From Sphingopyxis solisilvae (GTDB taxonomy: Bacteria; Pseudomonadota; Alphaproteobacteria; Sphingomonadales; Sphingomonadaceae), in the NCBI RefSeq assembly GCF_015475875.1, contig NZ_JADKYM010000001.1, forward strand, positions 1-64,000: a stretch of DNA of 64,000 bases. Direction: 5' to 3'. A program made the translations under genes and the position numbers. Numbering within the stretch: position 1 is the first letter of the stretch; each line of letters begins with the position of its first letter. Below, piece after piece: positions 19,628 to 28,700 of this stretch. A model generated the notes under the pieces. That model saw only the letters and a program-made list of their open reading frames with translations. It did not search any database and had not been told where the DNA came from.

Positions 19628-20475
19628 GTGCGGTGATGGAGGAAACCGGCTGGGCGAAGATCAATCTCGCGCTGCACGTGCGCGCCCGGCGGAACGACGG
19701 CTATCATGAGATCGAAACGCTGTTTGCCTTTGTCGATGGCGGCGACGGGATTGTTGCCGAGGTGGCGGATGCAGATCGGCTGACGATCGAAGGTGAATTT
19801 GCCAAGGGATTGAGCGACGGCGCCGACAATCTGGTGATGCAGGTGCTCGCGCTGCTGCGCGCGCGCTATGGTACCGATCGGGTGCCGCCGCTGGCGGTGA
19901 CCTTGACCAAGCACTTGCCGGTCGCGGCGGGGATTGGCGGCGGGTCGGCCGATGCAGCGGCGATGGCGCGGTTGGTGCGGACGCATTTCCTGCCCGAACT
20001 GGGTGATGCCGTGCTGGCACGGATCATCAGTCCGCTGGGCGCCGATATTGCTGCTTGTGTAGCGAGCACGACCTGTCTGGGGGTCGGGGTGGGCGAGGAG
20101 TTGCGCGCGGTCCCCGAACTGCGGCTGGGCGGGACACCGGTGCTGCTGGTCAATCCGCGCCAGCCGGTCGCGACCGGGCCAGTGTTTGCGGCATGGGACG
20201 GGATCGACCGTGGGGAACTGTTCGGCGATCCCGCCGGGCGGGCGCAGCTGCTGGCGGCACGCAACGATCTGCAACGTCCGGCAACGGCGCAATGTCCTGC
20301 GATAACCGACATGTTGACCGAATTGGGAGCGCTTGGCCCCTGGCTGGCGCGGATGTCGGGGTCGGGGGCAACCTGTTTTGCGCTGTTCGACGCCGCCGCA
20401 ACGCGCGACGCGGCGGGGGTTCGACTGGCGCAAAGCCATCCGCATTGGTGGTACATGGCGGGCGCGCTGCGATGA
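19624..20475 (+). CDS. ispE: 4-(cytidine 5'-diphospho)-2-C-methyl-D-erythritol kinase
   Basis: GHMP kinase of the MEP isoprenoid pathway, phosphorylating CDP-methylerythritol. It has 283 residues. The substrate-side motif AKINLALHVRARRNDGYHE is at the start, the glycine-rich ATP loop PVAAGIGGGSADAAAMARL in the middle, and ARMSGSGATCFALFD as the third GHMP motif near the C-terminus. The ATG overlaps the stop codon of the TPR gene (ATGA), and its own stop overlaps the next start the same way. Confidence 0.95.
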   Translation: MSAVMEETGWAKINLALHVRARRNDGYHEIETLFAFVDGGDGIVAEVADADRLTIEGEFAKGLSDGADNLVMQVLALLRARYGTDRVPPLAVTLTKHLPVAAGIGGGSADAAAMARLVRTHFLPELGDAVLARIISPLGADIAACVASTTCLGVGVGEELRAVPELRLGGTPVLLVNPRQPVATGPVFAAWDGIDRGELFGDPAGRAQLLAARNDLQRPATAQCPAITDMLTELGALGPWLARMSGSGATCFALFDAAATRDAAGVRLAQSHPHWWYMAGALR

Positions 20476-21203
20476 GTGAGGCGTGGCGGCAGCTCGGAAC
20501 GCCGCGCGCTGGCGGCACCCTGCTGATTGCCGATCATGCGTCGAACCATGTTCCCGATGACATTGATCTCGGCATCGATCGGGCGCTGCTGACCAATCAT
20601 ATCGCGATCGACATCGGGGTCGCCGAAGTCGCGGCACGACTGGTCGAAGGTGGCGCGGTTGATGCGGCGATCCTGGGCGGGGTGTCGCGGCTGGTGGTCG
20701 ATTGCAACCGCGACGAGGACGCGCCGGGGGTGCTGCCGATCGCCAGCGACGGCCATGCGGTGCCCGGCAACGCGCTTGACGACAGCGCGCGCGAGGCGCG
20801 GCTGGCGCGCTTCTTCCGTCCCTATCACGACCATATCGCCGCGACGATCGCGGCGCAGCGGCCCGCGATGATCCTGTCGCTGCACAGCTTTACCCCGGCG
20901 CTGGCGGCGCATCCCGACCAGGTGCGACCGTGGCATGTCGGGGTGCTGTATAATGAGGATGACCGGCTGGCGGCGGCCGCGATTGCGGCGCTGGCCGATG
21001 AAGGGCTGAACGTCGGCGACCAGCTGCCCTATTCGGGCAAGCTGCTCAACGCGACGATGAACCGCCATGCCGAAGCGAACGACATACCCTATGTGGGGAT
21101 CGAGATGCGGCAGGATCTGGTCGGCGACGCGGTGGGACAGGCATTGTTCGCCGAGCGACTGGCGCGCATGTGCCGGAAAGTGGCGTTGAACATCGGGGCT
21201 TAG
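20472..21203 (+). CDS. N-formylglutamate amidohydrolase family protein
   Basis: A zinc-dependent amidohydrolase fold that hydrolyses N-formylglutamate, or a related N-acyl amino acid, as in the last step of some histidine degradation pathways. The 243-residue protein has ADHASNHVP, VVDCNRDEDAPGVLP, LSLHSFTPAL and IEMRQDLVGD, all family landmarks. The start is the ATG at 20472 overlapping the ispE stop; earlier codons in the same frame are inside ispE. No hut genes are nearby, so the substrate is uncertain. Confidence 0.88.
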   Translation: MSEAWRQLGTPRAGGTLLIADHASNHVPDDIDLGIDRALLTNHIAIDIGVAEVAARLVEGGAVDAAILGGVSRLVVDCNRDEDAPGVLPIASDGHAVPGNALDDSAREARLARFFRPYHDHIAATIAAQRPAMILSLHSFTPALAAHPDQVRPWHVGVLYNEDDRLAAAAIAALADEGLNVGDQLPYSGKLLNATMNRHAEANDIPYVGIEMRQDLVGDAVGQALFAERLARMCRKVALNIGA

Positions 21204-21262
21204 GCGTGTAGAGGCGCATCTCGCCGCTGGTCTGCGAAACAAAATTATCAGGATTGAGTAAA

Positions 21263-23119
21263 ATGCCTTCTTATCGTTCGCGAACCACGACCCACGGCCG
21301 CAACATGGCGGGCGCGCGCGGCCTGTGGCGCGCGACGGGCATGAAGGACAGCGATTTCGGCAAGCCAATCATCGCGGTGGTCAACAGCTTTACCCAGTTT
21401 GTGCCGGGCCATGTCCATCTGAAGGATCTGGGCCAGATGGTCGCGCGCGAGATCGAGGCGGCGGGCGGCGTCGCCAAGGAATTCAATACGATCGCGGTCG
21501 ACGATGGCATCGCGATGGGGCACGACGGGATGCTCTATAGCCTGCCGAGCCGCGACCTGATCGCAGACTCGGTCGAATATATGGTCAATGCGCATTGCGC
21601 CGACGCGATGGTTTGCATTTCCAACTGCGACAAGATCACTCCGGGAATGCTCATGGCGGCGCTGCGCATCAACATCCCCGTGGTCTTCGTGTCGGGCGGG
21701 CCGATGGAAGCGGGCAAGGTTGTCCTGAACGGGAAGACAGTTGCCCTCGATCTGGTCGATGCGATGGTTGCGGCGGCGGATGAAAAATATACCGATGAAG
21801 AAGTCACCGCGATCGAGCAGGCGGCGTGTCCGACCTGCGGTTCGTGCTCGGGAATGTTCACCGCCAATTCGATGAACTGCCTGACCGAGGCGCTGGGGCT
21901 GTCACTGCCGGGCAATGGCTCGACTCTGGCTACGCATGCCGACCGCAAGGAGCTGTTCCTGCGCGCCGGGCGGATCGTCGTCGAAATGTGCCGCCGCCAT
22001 TATGAGGAGGGCGACGACAGCGTGCTGCCGCGGAATATCGCGACCTTCGAGGCGTTCGAAAATGCCATGAGCCTCGACATCGCGATGGGCGGGTCGACCA
22101 ACACGGTGCTGCACCTGCTCGCGGCGGCGTTCGAGGCGGGGGTCGATTTCACCATGACCGACATCGACCGGCTGTCGCGCCGGGTTCCATGCCTGTCGAA
22201 GGTCGCGCCGGCCAAGTCAGACGTCCATATGGAGGACGTCCACCGCGCGGGGGGGATCATGGCGATCCTTGGTCAGCTGGAACGTGCCGGGCTGATCCAC
22301 GCGCATCTGCCGACGGTGCACAGCGCGACGCTGGGCGACGCGCTGAACAAATGGGATATTTCGCGGACCAGCGATCCTGATGTGCAGAAATTCTTCATGG
22401 CGGCGCCGGGCGGGGTGCCGACGCAGACCGCGTTCAGCCAGGACCGGCGCTGGGATTCGCTTGATCTGGACCGTGAGACCGGGGTGATCCGTTCGGCGGA
22501 CCATGCGTTCAGCCGGGATGGCGGGCTGGCGGTGCTGTCGGGCAATCTGGCGGTCGATGGCTGTATCGTGAAGACCGCCGGGGTGGACGAGAGCATCCTG
22601 AAATTTTCGGGTCCGGCCAGAGTTTATGAAAGCCAGGACGCCGCGGTGGCGGGCATATTGACCGGGCAGGTGACGGCGGGCGACGTCGTCGTCATCCGTT
22701 ACGAAGGGCCGAAGGGCGGACCGGGGATGCAGGAAATGCTCTATCCGACGAGTTACCTCAAATCGAAGGGGCTGGGCGCGGCTTGCGCGCTGGTCACCGA
22801 CGGGCGCTTTTCGGGCGGCACATCGGGGTTGTCGATCGGTCATGTCTCGCCTGAAGCCGCCGAGGGCGGAACGATTGCGCTGGTCGAGGACGGCGACCTG
22901 ATCGACATCGACATCCCGTCGCGGACGATCACGCTGGCGGTGGCGGACAGCGTGCTCGCCGAGCGCCGCGCGGCGATGGAGGCGATGGGCGAGGCCGCAT
23001 GGCAACCCGCCAAACCGCGCCCGCGCAAGGTTTCGGTAGCACTTCAGGCCTATGCCGCGATGACGACGAGCGCGGCGCGCGGCGCGGTGCGCGACCTGTC
23101 GCAGTTGAAGGGCAAGTAA
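21263..23119 (+). CDS. ilvD: Dihydroxy-acid dehydratase
   Basis: Fe-S dehydratase of valine, isoleucine and pantothenate synthesis. It has 618 residues (E. coli IlvD has 616). Cluster cysteines lie in [14 protein letters not shown] and in [17 protein letters not shown], followed by LSLPGNGS. The C-terminal signature [20 protein letters not shown] is complete. The ATG at 21263 has AGGA nine bases upstream. A lipoprotein gene begins on the last base of its stop codon. Confidence 0.97.
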   Translation: MPSYRSRTTTHGRNMAGARGLWRATGMKDSDFGKPIIAVVNSFTQFVPGHVHLKDLGQMVAREIEAAGGVAKEFNTIAVDDGIAMGHDGMLYSLPSRDLIADSVEYMVNAHCADAMVCISNCDKITPGMLMAALRINIPVVFVSGGPMEAGKVVLNGKTVALDLVDAMVAAADEKYTDEEVTAIEQAACPTCGSCSGMFTANSMNCLTEALGLSLPGNGSTLATHADRKELFLRAGRIVVEMCRRHYEEGDDSVLPRNIATFEAFENAMSLDIAMGGSTNTVLHLLAAAFEAGVDFTMTDIDRLSRRVPCLSKVAPAKSDVHMEDVHRAGGIMAILGQLERAGLIHAHLPTVHSATLGDALNKWDISRTSDPDVQKFFMAAPGGVPTQTAFSQDRRWDSLDLDRETGVIRSADHAFSRDGGLAVLSGNLAVDGCIVKTAGVDESILKFSGPARVYESQDAAVAGILTGQVTAGDVVVIRYEGPKGGPGMQEMLYPTSYLKSKGLGAACALVTDGRFSGGTSGLSIGHVSPEAAEGGTIALVEDGDLIDIDIPSRTITLAVADSVLAERRAAMEAMGEAAWQPAKPRPRKVSVALQAYAAMTTSAARGAVRDLSQLKGK

Positions 23120-23505
23120 TGCGGACGTGGGGAGGCATTGCGGGGTTGCTGTTGCTGGCGGCGTGTGGTGGCGCCCCCGACAATGGCGATCTGGCCGAGG
23201 CCGAGGCGCGCGGGGCGCGCGAAGCAGCCGCCGACGGCCGGATCGAATGCGCGCTGGAGGGCGCCAAGCTGTTCGATCGTACCTGTACCGTCGAACAGAT
23301 CAGCGGAGCGGACGGGACGGTGCTGGTCGTCGGGCGCGCCAATGTCGGCTATCGCCGGTTGCAGATCACGACCGACGGGCGCGGGGTTGTATCGGCAGAT
23401 GGGGCCGAACCGGCGAAGGTGACGATCGTCGGCGACGGAGTGATCGAGGTGGCAATCGGCAGCGACCGGTACCGGTTGCCGGCGAATACGGGTGGCACGA
23501 CCTAA
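23119..23505 (+). CDS. Small putative lipoprotein, unknown function
   Basis: 128 residues. A lipoprotein signal sequence ends with the lipobox LLAAC, giving lipidated Cys16, followed by a short linker and a beta-rich C-terminal part. The region contains two more cysteines (IECALEG and RTCTVEQ) that could form a disulfide in the periplasm. It starts at TAATG, overlapping the ilvD stop by one base, so it is co-transcribed with ilvD. No family was recognised. Confidence 0.75.
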   Translation: MRTWGGIAGLLLLAACGGAPDNGDLAEAEARGAREAAADGRIECALEGAKLFDRTCTVEQISGADGTVLVVGRANVGYRRLQITTDGRGVVSADGAEPAKVTIVGDGVIEVAIGSDRYRLPANTGGTT

Positions 23506-23510
23506 GGAAC

Positions 23511-23588
23511 TCGTCATTGCGAGCGCAGCGAAGCAATCCAGAGCAGTTCATGCCTCTCTGGATTGCTTCGCTGCGCTCGCAATGACGA
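23511..23588. repeat. Intergenic inverted repeat, family B copy 3
   Basis: TCGTCATTGCGAGCGCAGCG pairs with CGCTGCGCTCGCAATGACGA, with GCAATCCAGAG/CTCTGGATTGC inner arms. It lies just downstream of the lipoprotein gene. Confidence 0.9.
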
Positions 23589-23646
23589 GATATAATGGCG
23601 GGAGCTTCCATCGCGACTTTTCGGTCAACCGTGCTAGTCTAGCGCC

Positions 23647-25014
23647 ATGCTCATCCCCGCCGACGCCCCGATCCTGACCAGCGCCGCGATGCGCGAAGCC
23701 GAGGCGGCGTGTGCGGCGCAAGGGACGTCGCTGTCCGAATTGATGGAGCGCGCGGGGGCGGCGGTGGCGGACACCGCATGGCGCATGGCGGCGGGCGCGC
23801 CGGTGCTGATCCTGTGTGGCCCCGGCAACAATGGCGGCGATGGCTATGTGGCGGCGCGGATACTGGCGGCGCGGGGTGCGGCGGTGCGCGTGGCGGCGTT
23901 GGCCGAACCGGCAACTGATCTGGCGACGGCGGCGCGCGCGGGGTGGCAGGGTGCCGTCGAACCGATCACCGAGGCGCTGGCGCCCGCTCCGGTGATTGTG
24001 GATGCGCTGTTCGGGGTCGGGTTGTCGCGGCCGCTGGACGATGGAATGGCCGCTACGCTGCGTCGGTTTAGCGGTCGCCGCGTGCTGGCCGTCGATATGC
24101 CTAGCGGCGTGGAGAGCGACGGCAATGCCGGCTGGATGCCGCCGCTGCCAGCCGATGTCACGCTGGCGCTGGGCGCATTGAAGCCCGCGCATGTGCTGCT
24201 GCCGACCGCCGCCGCGTGCGGCAGCGTGCTGCTCGCGCCGATCGGGATCGCTGCGCAGGCAACGATGCGGACGCTGCCGAGCCCGACGGTCGCAACACCC
24301 GCCGCGGCGGCGCATAAATTCGACCGCGGGATGGTGCTGGTCTTTGCCGGGCCGATGCCCGGCGCGGCGGGGCTGGCGGCGGCAGCGGCGCTGCGCGCGG
24401 GGGCGGGCTATGTCGTGCTGGAAGGCAGCGAACGCGCTCCGCTGTCGGCGATCATCACCGAAAGCGATGCGCGCTTCGGCGAAAGGCTGAGCGATCCGCG
24501 GGTCGGTGCGGTGGTGATCGGGCCGGGCTTTCCCGCCAGCGACGAGTTGCTGTTCGACGTCGAGGCAGCGCTCGATTCGGGCAAGCCGCTGGTGCTCGAT
24601 GCGGCCGCAATCGCCGCAGCCCTACCGCGCTTGTGCGAAACGCCGTGCCGCGCGATTCTGACCCCGCATGAAGGCGAGTTCGCGCGCACCTTTCCCGAGC
24701 TTTACGGGAGCAAGATCGACCGCGCCAAGGCGGCGGCAGTGCGAACTGGGGCGGTCGTCGTCTATAAGGGCGCCGACACCGTCATTGCCGCGCCCAATGG
24801 CCGGGTCGCTGCGGGGTGGCCGGGTAGCCCATGGCTCGCGACGGCGGGGACGGGCGATGTGCTGGCGGGGGCGTGCGGCGCGATGCTGGCGCGCGGCGGT
24901 GATCCTTTCGACGCCGCGGTTGCCGCGGTGGGGTGGCATATTGCGCGCGCAAAGGCTATCGGCCCCGGCCTTGTCGCCGACGATCTGGTTGCCGACGATC
25001 GTATGAAAGCCTGA
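23647..25014 (+). CDS. nnrD: Bifunctional NAD(P)H-hydrate epimerase / ADP-dependent NAD(P)H-hydrate dehydratase
   Basis: Repairs hydrated NADH and NADPH. At 455 residues it is a two-domain fusion, slightly shorter than the E. coli YjeF (about 515). The N-terminal epimerase domain has LCGPGNNGGDGYVAARIL (about 57-74). The C-terminal ribokinase-like dehydratase domain begins near 215 with KFDRGMVLVFAG, then ILTPHEGEFART and GTGDVLAGACGAML. The methyltransferase gene follows after a single base. Confidence 0.94.
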   Translation: MLIPADAPILTSAAMREAEAACAAQGTSLSELMERAGAAVADTAWRMAAGAPVLILCGPGNNGGDGYVAARILAARGAAVRVAALAEPATDLATAARAGWQGAVEPITEALAPAPVIVDALFGVGLSRPLDDGMAATLRRFSGRRVLAVDMPSGVESDGNAGWMPPLPADVTLALGALKPAHVLLPTAAACGSVLLAPIGIAAQATMRTLPSPTVATPAAAAHKFDRGMVLVFAGPMPGAAGLAAAAALRAGAGYVVLEGSERAPLSAIITESDARFGERLSDPRVGAVVIGPGFPASDELLFDVEAALDSGKPLVLDAAAIAAALPRLCETPCRAILTPHEGEFARTFPELYGSKIDRAKAAAVRTGAVVVYKGADTVIAAPNGRVAAGWPGSPWLATAGTGDVLAGACGAMLARGGDPFDAAVAAVGWHIARAKAIGPGLVADDLVADDRMKA

Positions 25015-25015
25015 T

Positions 25016-26215
25016 GTGACCGAAACCGCTTTGATTACCCGCATTGCCGCGCGCGGCGACGGCGTCACGGCCGATGGCCGCCATGTTGCGGGCGGTGTGC
25101 CGGGCGACAGGGTGCGGGGCGACGGGATCATCATCCCGGGACCGAACCGCGCCGAACCGCTGTGCCGCCATTTCGGCAAATGCGGCGGGTGCGAGTTGCA
25201 GCATGTCGCCGAAGGCGCGCTCGCCGATTTCGTGCGCCACCGGGTGGTTGGCGCCCTGGCGGCGCAGGATGTTGCCGCGGGCAACGTGCTGCCCGCGCTG
25301 CTGTCGCCGCCGCAGAGCCGACGCCGCGCGGCGCTGACCGCGCTGCGTACCGGCAGGCAGGTCGCGATCGGCTTCAACGCCGCGCAGAGCAACCAGATCG
25401 TCGACATGCAGCAGTGCCCGCTGCTGCTGCCCGAATTGTTCGCGCTGATCGCGCCGCTGCGCGAGCTGTTGACCGAGATTGCGCAGCCAAGGCGGCCGGT
25501 GAAGGTCAAGCTCCAGATGCTCGATCAGGGGGTCGAGGTGTTACTGGAGGGGGTCAAGGCAGAGGGGCTTGACGCGGCCATGGCGTTGCAGGACTTCGCG
25601 GGCGTGCATCGGCTGTCGCGCTTTGCCGTCGATCAGGGCTATGGCCTGGAAACCCTGTGGCAGCCTGAACCGCCGACGGTGGGGTTCGGCGAGGTAATGG
25701 TCGAAGTGCCGACCTTTGCCTTTCTGCAAGCCACCGCGGCGGGGCAGGCGGCGCTGGTCGAGGCTGTGACGAACGCGATCGGCGATGCCCCTGCCGTGGC
25801 CGATTTGTTCGCCGGGGTCGGGACATTTGCACTGTCGATCCAGAAGGGGCGCAAAGTTTATGCCGCCGAGGGGGCGCGCGATGCGATCGCGGCGCTGACT
25901 GCCGCCGCGAACCGCACCGGGGCGCTGGTCGCGACCGAGCATCGCGACCTGTTCCGCCGCCCGCTGATCGCCGCGGAGCTGAACCGATTTGGCGCGGTCA
26001 TTCTCGATCCGCCGCGCGCGGGGGCGGAGGAGCAGGTGGTGCAACTGGCGGCGTCGGCGGTCCCGGTGATCGCTTATGTCAGTTGCAATCCCGCCAGCTT
26101 TGCGCGCGATGCGAAGCTGCTGGTCGCGGGTGGTTACACGCTCGATTGGGTGCAGCCGGTCGGGCAGTTCCGCTGGTCGACGCATGTCGAATTGGCCGGA
26201 CGGTTCAGCCGGTAG
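25016..26215 (+). CDS. RNA m5U-type methyltransferase (TrmA/RlmC/RlmD family)
   Basis: SAM-dependent methyltransferase that makes 5-methyluridine in 23S rRNA or tRNA. It has 399 residues. An N-terminal [4Fe-4S] site (Cys50, Cys56, Cys59 in CRHFGKCGGCELQHV and a fourth Cys in DMQQCPLL) matches RlmC/RlmD rather than TrmA. The SAM motif VADLFAGVGTFAL and the catalytic VSCNPASFARD follow, with LDPPRAGAEEQV between. The start is GTG at 25016; the overlapping ATG is immediately followed by a stop. Which uridine it modifies cannot be told from the sequence. Confidence 0.92.
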   Translation: MTETALITRIAARGDGVTADGRHVAGGVPGDRVRGDGIIIPGPNRAEPLCRHFGKCGGCELQHVAEGALADFVRHRVVGALAAQDVAAGNVLPALLSPPQSRRRAALTALRTGRQVAIGFNAAQSNQIVDMQQCPLLLPELFALIAPLRELLTEIAQPRRPVKVKLQMLDQGVEVLLEGVKAEGLDAAMALQDFAGVHRLSRFAVDQGYGLETLWQPEPPTVGFGEVMVEVPTFAFLQATAAGQAALVEAVTNAIGDAPAVADLFAGVGTFALSIQKGRKVYAAEGARDAIAALTAAANRTGALVATEHRDLFRRPLIAAELNRFGAVILDPPRAGAEEQVVQLAASAVPVIAYVSCNPASFARDAKLLVAGGYTLDWVQPVGQFRWSTHVELAGRFSR

Positions 26216-26220
26216 CAGAA

Positions 26221-26346
26221 GCCCCTCCCCTTCAGAGGAGGGGATGGGGTGGGGCCATCAGCCTTGCGCAAGGCGTCGGACCCCCACCCGCTGCGACTAA
26301 CGAACAAGTTCGCAAGTCTCGCTGCCCTCCCCTGAAGGGGAGGGCG
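26221..26346. repeat. Intergenic palindromic element, family D copy 2
   Basis: CCCCTCCCCTTCAGAGGAGG at the left and CCCTCCCCTGAAGGGGAGGG at the right, with AAGTCTCGCTGCCC as in the copy at 5657-5814. It separates two convergent genes. Confidence 0.8.
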
Positions 26347-26354
26347 TAAGGGCT

Positions 26355-26789
26355 TCAGTTCAACACAAACCCCATGAACGCATGCACGCACAGCGCGAGC
26401 AGCGCGAGGCTGGCCAGCGCGAACACCAGGAACCGCCACATCACGCGGTTGACCGTCACCTGGATCAGGCTGTGAACGATCCGCAAGACCACATAGGCCC
26501 AGGCAAGCTGGGCGTTCAGCCCGCCGCCCATGCCGCCGACCGCCAGCGCAATGGCGACCGCGTAGAACACCGTCGGTTGTTCCATCAGATGGTTATAATT
26601 ATGCGCCTTCCACTGCACTTCGGCGGGCAGCACGTCGTCGAGCCCCTTGCCGGTGCCGCCGACCATCTTGGCGGCGTCGATCTTAGCGCGTTGCATGGCG
26701 GGAATGCGAGTCGCGTACATCCACACCCACATGATCATCGACCACAGCGCGAGCGTGGCGACCGGCCCAAGAATATCGTTCGTATCCAT
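26355..26789 (-). CDS. MAPEG family membrane protein (copy 1)
   Basis: 144 residues with four predicted TM helices (about 8-28, 72-92, 95-112, 120-140). The loop HNYNHLMEQPTVFYAV is the MAPEG signature, where glutathione binds in characterised members. MAPEG proteins include glutathione transferases and peroxidases of lipid substrates; the reaction here is unknown. It lies 12 bp downstream of a second MAPEG gene with obvious similarity along its whole length, pointing to a tandem duplication. Confidence 0.85.
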   Translation of the reverse strand: MDTNDILGPVATLALWSMIMWVWMYATRIPAMQRAKIDAAKMVGGTGKGLDDVLPAEVQWKAHNYNHLMEQPTVFYAVAIALAVGGMGGGLNAQLAWAYVVLRIVHSLIQVTVNRVMWRFLVFALASLALLALCVHAFMGFVLN

Positions 26790-26801
26790 ATATCTTCCCC
26801 C

Positions 26802-27233
26802 TCAACCCAAAGTGGCGATCACCGCCAGCAACGCCAACGCGATCAGACAGAATGTCGCCAGCGCAAAAATCGCGAAGCGCACCGGAACGCGGTTCACGGT
26901 CGCTTGGTACAGGCTGTGGATGACCCGCAGCACGACGTAGGCCCACGCCAGCCCGCGTGTCAGGTCGGTGCTGCCGCCCGACAGATGCAGAAAGATGATC
27001 ACCGCGTAGAACAGCGTCGGCTGTTCGAGCAGATGTGTATAATTGTGCGATTTCCAGTTGGTAAGCGGCGGCAAAACACCTTCCAGATCGACCCCGCGTC
27101 CACCCGGGGGTGCAGTCTTGAGGTCGAGGCCGACCTTGCCGAACGCCTGAAATCGCGTGACCGCGGCCCAGCCGAGCATGATGAGTGTCCACAGCGCGAG
27201 TACGGCGCCCGGCGCGAGCAGGTTTTCAGGCAT
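26802..27233 (-). CDS. MAPEG family membrane protein (copy 2)
   Basis: 143 residues with four TM helices. It carries SHNYTHLLEQPTLFYAV, then AWAYVVLRVIHSLYQATVNR, nearly matching AWAYVVLRIVHSLIQVTVNR of the adjacent paralogue. The N-terminal halves differ more, which suggests diverged roles or heteromer formation. It is preceded on the same strand by the CoA-transferase gene, 65 bp away. Confidence 0.85.
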   Translation of the reverse strand: MPENLLAPGAVLALWTLIMLGWAAVTRFQAFGKVGLDLKTAPPGGRGVDLEGVLPPLTNWKSHNYTHLLEQPTLFYAVIIFLHLSGGSTDLTRGLAWAYVVLRVIHSLYQATVNRVPVRFAIFALATFCLIALALLAVIATLG

Positions 27234-27298
27234 GTCGTTCCCCCTTCCAGAATAAGCGCGATGCTAGGGCGCGCGCACAGCAAAGCAATCGCGGAAAT

Positions 27299-28453
27299 TC
27301 AGCCCTGCCGTGCCGCCAGTTCGGCGCGGATCGCCGCGCCGTCGCCATCGACCCTTGGCGCAAAACCCAAGTCGCCGGGGGGCGACGCGCCATATTTCAC
27401 CGGCGGCTGTATTTCGTGGAACGCGCCGATGTCGGGGTGGACGCGGGGACGGAAAAAGCCGGTGGCGACGAAATGCGGGTCGTCCTTGATGTCCTGCAAA
27501 TCGCGCGCGGCCATCGCGGGGATGTCGTTCGCAGCGAACAGCGCCAGCCATTCGGCGGTGGTCTTGGCCGGGGTCTTGCGCGCGATCTCGCGGTAAACGA
27601 TCGGCATGTGCTCGCCCTTCGCTTTCGCCGCCTCGAATTCGGGGGTTTGGGTCAGTCCTTCGCTGCCGAGGAGCGCCATCAGCCGCGCCGTCGATTCGGC
27701 GGTATAGGGGACGATCGCCAGATAGCCGTCGCTCGTCGGAAAGGGCTGGCGCGTCGGATCGAGCTGGCGCGGATAGCCCGCGGGGCCGAGTGGGGGGTCG
27801 AGCGCCGCGTCGCGCAGATGTTCGGTCAACATGAAAGATGCGAAACATTCGAACATCGGCACCTCGACCGCCTGCCCCTCGCCGGTGCGCAGCTTGTGGA
27901 TCAGCGCGACGAGAATCGCCTGCGCGCCAAACTGGCCCGCAATCTTGTCGGCGATCAGCGACGGGAAATAGCGCGGGCGCGGGTCGCCATCGACGCGTGG
28001 GAGCAGGCTGGTGGTGCCGGTCGCCGCCTGGATCACATCGTCATACGCCTGCAAATCGGCATAGGGGCCGTCCTGCCCGAACCCGGTGCCATGGACGTAG
28101 ATGATGTCGTCCTTGATCGCCTTGCACCCGGCATAGTCGAACCCCAGCTTGGCGATCGCCTTGCCGCGGACATTGTGAAAAAATACGTCGGCGGTGGCGA
28201 CCAGGTTGCGGAGCACCGCCGCGTCTTCGGGCTTTTTGAGGTCGAGCGCGATCGAGCGTTTGCCGCGGTTCACCGTCAGGTGGATCGACCCCATCGTCGG
28301 GTCGGGAACCCCGCTGCCCAGATAACGCGAAATGTCGCCCGTGCCCGGTGTCTCGACCTTGATGACCTCGGCCCCCAGATCGGCGAGCATCTGCGTCGCA
28401 TAGGGGCCGAAGATGACGGTGGTCAGGTCGATGATTCGGATGCCGGACAGCAA
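27299..28453 (-). CDS. CaiB/BaiF family (class III) CoA transferase
   Basis: Moves CoA between carboxylic acids. The 384-residue protein begins LLSGIRIIDLTTVIFGPYATQMLADLGAEVIKVE, with the expected N-terminal Rossmann pattern. The catalytic-Asp region is in LVATADVFFHNVRGKAI and GFDYAGCKAIKDDIIY. The start was placed at the TTG at 28453: the upstream AAGGAGGGAGAG seven bases away is an excellent ribosome-binding site, and the 43 codons before it look non-coding. Substrate unknown. It probably leads an operon with the two MAPEG genes. Confidence 0.88.
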   Translation of the reverse strand: MLSGIRIIDLTTVIFGPYATQMLADLGAEVIKVETPGTGDISRYLGSGVPDPTMGSIHLTVNRGKRSIALDLKKPEDAAVLRNLVATADVFFHNVRGKAIAKLGFDYAGCKAIKDDIIYVHGTGFGQDGPYADLQAYDDVIQAATGTTSLLPRVDGDPRPRYFPSLIADKIAGQFGAQAILVALIHKLRTGEGQAVEVPMFECFASFMLTEHLRDAALDPPLGPAGYPRQLDPTRQPFPTSDGYLAIVPYTAESTARLMALLGSEGLTQTPEFEAAKAKGEHMPIVYREIARKTPAKTTAEWLALFAANDIPAMAARDLQDIKDDPHFVATGFFRPRVHPDIGAFHEIQPPVKYGASPPGDLGFAPRVDGDGAAIRAELAARQG

Positions 28454-28700
28454 GGCGCGTCTCTCCCTCCTTGTGGTTCGGCAAGGATAGAATGATTTCG
28501 ATATGAAACGGAAGAGGAGATGTGGTGGGTCGCGCGGCGATCGGCGACGCCCCGGCATCCGTTGCGATGGCAACGGGTGCAAGGACGCCGCCGACTGACG
28601 GGCATGTGGGTCGCAGAAACGCCGCCAGTGACGGGATCAAAGCCGATTCGGCGGCGCACCGCATCCTCCATTTGAAGGACGGACGCGCGCTCGCGCTCGA

